NCBI GenBank assembly: GCA_041395745.1
Contig: JAWKZV010000003.1
Location: forward strand, 310,001-374,000
Direction: 5' to 3'
Source: Porticoccus sp041395745
Lineage (GTDB): Bacteria > Pseudomonadota > Gammaproteobacteria > Pseudomonadales > Porticoccaceae
Length of the DNA: 64,000 bases
Shown here: positions 61,458-64,000 of the stretch, one piece after another
Layout: each line of letters begins with the position of its first letter
Position numbering within the stretch: the first letter of the stretch is position 1
Program-made: the position numbers and the translations under genes
Notes under the pieces: model-generated
The model's database searches: none
What the model was told of the DNA's origin: nothing
The model's input: only the letters and a program-made list of their open reading frames with translations

Positions 61458-61483
61458 AGGCCAACTGTGGCCACAGTTGGCCT
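61458..61483. promoter_or_regulatory. 26-bp perfect palindrome between secA and argJ
   Basis: AGGCCAACTGTGG is followed directly by its reverse complement. There is no T tract on either side, so it is not a terminator; perfect symmetry without a loop suggests a protein-binding site. It lies 75-100 bases upstream of argJ, between the secA stop and its terminator. Confidence 0.6.
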
Positions 61484-61594
61484 TGCAAGGGCGATATTTA
61501 ACCCCGAAACAGCCGGAGGGACAATGCCGACTGCCGTTCTTTAGACGACGCTACGGTCACTGTCGCCTCCAATCTCGGAGTTATCCGTTGGGCC

Positions 61595-64000
61595 TCAGGC
61601 GAGACGTCCGTGGCACTGCTTGAATTTTTTGCCGCTACCACAGGGACAGGGATCATTGCGTCCCACCTTGCGCCCGTCGCGAACAAACGGTTGGGCTCCA
61701 TTCTCATCCGCTTCCTGAGGAGCCCCGAGCGAAGACATTTCCTCATGCTGCATCTGTAGCTGCTGGCGTTGTTGCGCCTCCCGCTGCCGCCGCTCCAGCT
61801 CTTCCACTTCCTCGCGACTGCGCATCTGTACGCGGCTGAGGAAACGTACTGTGTCCAGCTTGATGTTGTCCAGCATCTGCTGGAACAGCTCGAAGGATTC
61901 CCGCTTGTACTCCTGACGGGGGTTCTTCTGTGCGTATGCACGCAGTCCGATGCCCTGGCGGAGGTGGTCCATATTGGACAGATGTTCCTTCCACAGGGTA
62001 TCCAGTACCTGCAACATGATCTGGCGTTCGATAATGCGAATATCCGGGCCGAATGCATCGCGCTTTTCTGCATAGGCCTGGTCGGCGATTTCACGAATAC
62101 GGCTGCGCAGGCCTTCCTCGTGAAGGCGATTATCCTCATCCAGCCATGCCCGTAACGGCAGTTTCAATCCGAACTCTCCGTACAGGTGTTCCTCCAGCCC
62201 GACCACATCCCATTGCTCCGCCAGACTCTGCGGAGGGATATAGAAGCTGATGGCATTGTCGATCACATCCGCGCGAATGTTGTCGATGACATCGGAAATG
62301 TCTTCCGCCGCCAACAATTCATTGCGCTGCTGGTAAATGACCCGACGCTGGTCGTTTGCCACGTCATCGAATTCCAGCAGGTGTTTGCGGATGTCGAAGT
62401 TGCGGCCCTCCACCTTGCGCTGGGCTTTCTCGATGGCGTTGGTCACCATGCGGTGTTCGATCGCCTCTCCTTTTTCCATTCCCAGGGCGCGCATCATGTT
62501 TTTCACCCGATCAGAGGCAAACAGGCGCATCAAAGGATCTTCCAGCGACAGGTAGAAACGGGAAACACCGGGATCGCCCTGACGCCCTGCACGACCGCGG
62601 AGCTGGTTATCAATCCGGCGTGACTCGTGTCGCTCCGTACCGAGAATGTGCAGACCACCCGCAGCAATCACCTGATCGTGACGCTTCTGCCAGCCAGCCT
62701 TCACCTCGGCGATCTGCTGTTCGGAAGCATTTTCCAACTCAGCCAGTTCCGCCTCCCAATTACCACCGAGCACGATATCAGTACCGCGACCGGCCATATT
62801 CGTAGCGATAGTCACGCTTCCCGGACGCCCTGCCTGAGCGATGATCTGGGCTTCTTTCTCGTGGTACTTGGCGTTCAGTACTTGGTGGGGAATCTTAGCT
62901 ACCCGCAACCGCTCGGACATTGCCTCGGATGTCTCAATGGAAGCGGTGCCCACAAGCACCGGGGCTCCGGCCTCGATACAGGAGCGCACATCCTCCACCA
63001 CCGCATCATATTTTTCATCAGTCGTCAGGTAGATGAGATCATTCAGATCCTTACGGGCAATTTCCTTGTTGGTTGGAATCACCACGACATCCAGCCCATA
63101 GATCTGGTGGAACTCATAGGCTTCAGTATCTGCAGTACCGGTCATCCCGGCCAATTTTTCGTAGAGACGGAAGTAGTTCTGGAAGGTGGTGGACGCGAGT
63201 GTCTGGCTCTCACTGCGAATATTCACCCCCTCTTTCGCCTCGATAGCCTGGTGCAGACCTTCGGACAGACGGCGCCCCACCATGGTACGACCGGTGTGCT
63301 CATCGATTAGAATCACTTCGCCGTTCTGGACGATGTATTCCACATCCTTGTGGAACAAATTGTGCGCTTTCAGCGCTGCCTGCACATGATGCAACAAACC
63401 CAGATTACTGGCGTTATAGAGACTATCTCCCTCTTGAAGTAAGCCTTCACTTTCAAGCATCGACTCAATTTTCTTGTGGCCATCTTCAGTCAACTCCACC
63501 TGACGGGATTTTTCATCGATACTGAAATCCCCAGGATTTTCATCGCTGTGTACCTTCAGCAACGGAATCAGTCCATTCATTCGCTTGTACAGCGCGGAAC
63601 TGTCCTGGGCGGCGCCGGAAATAATCAAGGGCGTTCGCGCCTCATCAATGAGAATGGAGTCCACCTCATCGACAATGGCAAACGTCTGCCCCCGCTGTAC
63701 CTTGTCCTGAACACGCAACACCATGTTGTCGCGCAGGTAATCGAAGCCGTATTCGTTGTTGGTGCCATAGGTGATGTCTGCCTGATAGGCCTGGTACTTC
63801 TCTTCGGGCCCCTGCTGGGAAACGACAACACCAACTTGCATACCGAGAAACTCGTAGACCGGCTGCATCCAGTGGGCATCACGCTTGGCCAGGTAATCAT
63901 TCACCGTCACGATGTGGACGCCGCGACCAGGAATAGCATTCAGGTAGGCGGGCAGCGTTGCCACCAGGGTCTTACCCTCACCGGTGCGCATTTCAGCAAT
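61595..64000 (-). CDS. secA: Preprotein translocase ATPase SecA (N-terminus beyond the right edge)
   Basis: SecA drives secretion through SecYEG. The visible 801 or so residues start within the first nucleotide-binding domain at MRTGEGKTLVAT (Walker A); roughly the first 100 residues lie outside the window. Walker B/DEAD is AIVDEVDSILIDEARTPL, and NBD2 has TNMAGRGTDIVLGG and RGRAGRQGDPG. The C-terminal linker is intact and ends with the zinc motif CPCGSGKKFKQCHGRLA that binds SecB and phospholipid. The gene ends in its own terminator upstream of argJ. Confidence 0.97.
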   Translation of the reverse strand: MAEMRTGEGKTLVATLPAYLNAIPGRGVHIVTVNDYLAKRDAHWMQPVYEFLGMQVGVVVSQQGPEEKYQAYQADITYGTNNEYGFDYLRDNMVLRVQDKVQRGQTFAIVDEVDSILIDEARTPLIISGAAQDSSALYKRMNGLIPLLKVHSDENPGDFSIDEKSRQVELTEDGHKKIESMLESEGLLQEGDSLYNASNLGLLHHVQAALKAHNLFHKDVEYIVQNGEVILIDEHTGRTMVGRRLSEGLHQAIEAKEGVNIRSESQTLASTTFQNYFRLYEKLAGMTGTADTEAYEFHQIYGLDVVVIPTNKEIARKDLNDLIYLTTDEKYDAVVEDVRSCIEAGAPVLVGTASIETSEAMSERLRVAKIPHQVLNAKYHEKEAQIIAQAGRPGSVTIATNMAGRGTDIVLGGNWEAELAELENASEQQIAEVKAGWQKRHDQVIAAGGLHILGTERHESRRIDNQLRGRAGRQGDPGVSRFYLSLEDPLMRLFASDRVKNMMRALGMEKGEAIEHRMVTNAIEKAQRKVEGRNFDIRKHLLEFDDVANDQRRVIYQQRNELLAAEDISDVIDNIRADVIDNAISFYIPPQSLAEQWDVVGLEEHLYGEFGLKLPLRAWLDEDNRLHEEGLRSRIREIADQAYAEKRDAFGPDIRIIERQIMLQVLDTLWKEHLSNMDHLRQGIGLRAYAQKNPRQEYKRESFELFQQMLDNIKLDTVRFLSRVQMRSREEVEELERRQREAQQRQQLQMQHEEMSSLGAPQEADENGAQPFVRDGRKVGRNDPCPCGSGKKFKQCHGRLA

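Overview
The window is 64 kb of chromosomal DNA from a gammaproteobacterium. The order ampE-ampD-DUF1631-nadC ... pilA<>pilB-pilC-pilD-coaE-yacG is the arrangement I know from Pseudomonas. Together with fxsA-groS-groL, BepA, an FNT-independent marine-type gene set (a Na+-dependent NSS transporter, Fe-SOD, a PuuD-like membrane domain) and moderately GC-rich coding sequence, it suggests a marine relative such as the Cellvibrionales. The assignment is inferred from gene content only; there is no rRNA gene in the window. No tRNA, IS element, prophage or CRISPR array was seen.

Layout. 1-4010: a partial exported protein, an AI-2E/PerM permease, the periplasmic protease BepA and NadA. 4099-8552: an arsenic operon (ArsR with a 38-bp palindromic operator, ArsJ-linked GAPDH, ArsJ, ArsP-like permease, small thioredoxin). 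8579-13924: a TetR regulator divergent from an RND pump (adaptor and transporter). 14235-16857: stress proteins DegP/MucD, Hsp20 and UspA. 16973-20853: zinc-binding-type dehydrogenase, NSS transporter, SDR and HNH protein. 20905-21345: two tandem small-RNA genes on the minus strand, one with the hallmarks of a GacA-controlled Rsm/Csr decoy RNA. 21409-24554: isoprenoid genes xseB-ispA-dxs. 24570-35282: fatty-acid-type SDR, YqcC, DinG, PlsC-like acyltransferase, PyrB, SbcB, OmpA, fumarase and a coiled-coil membrane protein. 35416-41533: PuuD-like protein, SodB, GroEL/GroES/FxsA, Atl and AmpG. 41600-48400: ABC exporter, AmpE, AmpD, DUF1631 and NadC. 48478-54222: an AT-rich accessory cassette (small membrane protein, methyltransferase and two alkaline-phosphatase-superfamily membrane proteins) inserted between nadC and pilA. 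54311-58873: type IV pilus genes pilA, pilB, pilC and pilD. 58887-64000: coaE, yacG, mutT, argJ and the C-terminal part of secA.

How the genes work together. The ars genes make and export an arseno-phosphoglycerate and probably organoarsenicals. fxsA and groSL each have a near-perfect sigma-32 promoter, and hsp20 has a weaker one. pilA has a clear sigma-54 promoter, and PilB/PilC/PilD drive and process the pilin. The cassette beside pilA sits where pseudomonads carry pilin-modification genes, so a role in decorating pilin or a cell-surface glycan is a reasonable but unproven idea.

Sequence quality. Four single-base deletions, each in a short homopolymer, break the GAPDH gene (two), the RND transporter and pilB. 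One in-frame amber codon splits the DUF1631 gene. The common pattern points to base-calling errors rather than real gene decay, at least for the deletions.
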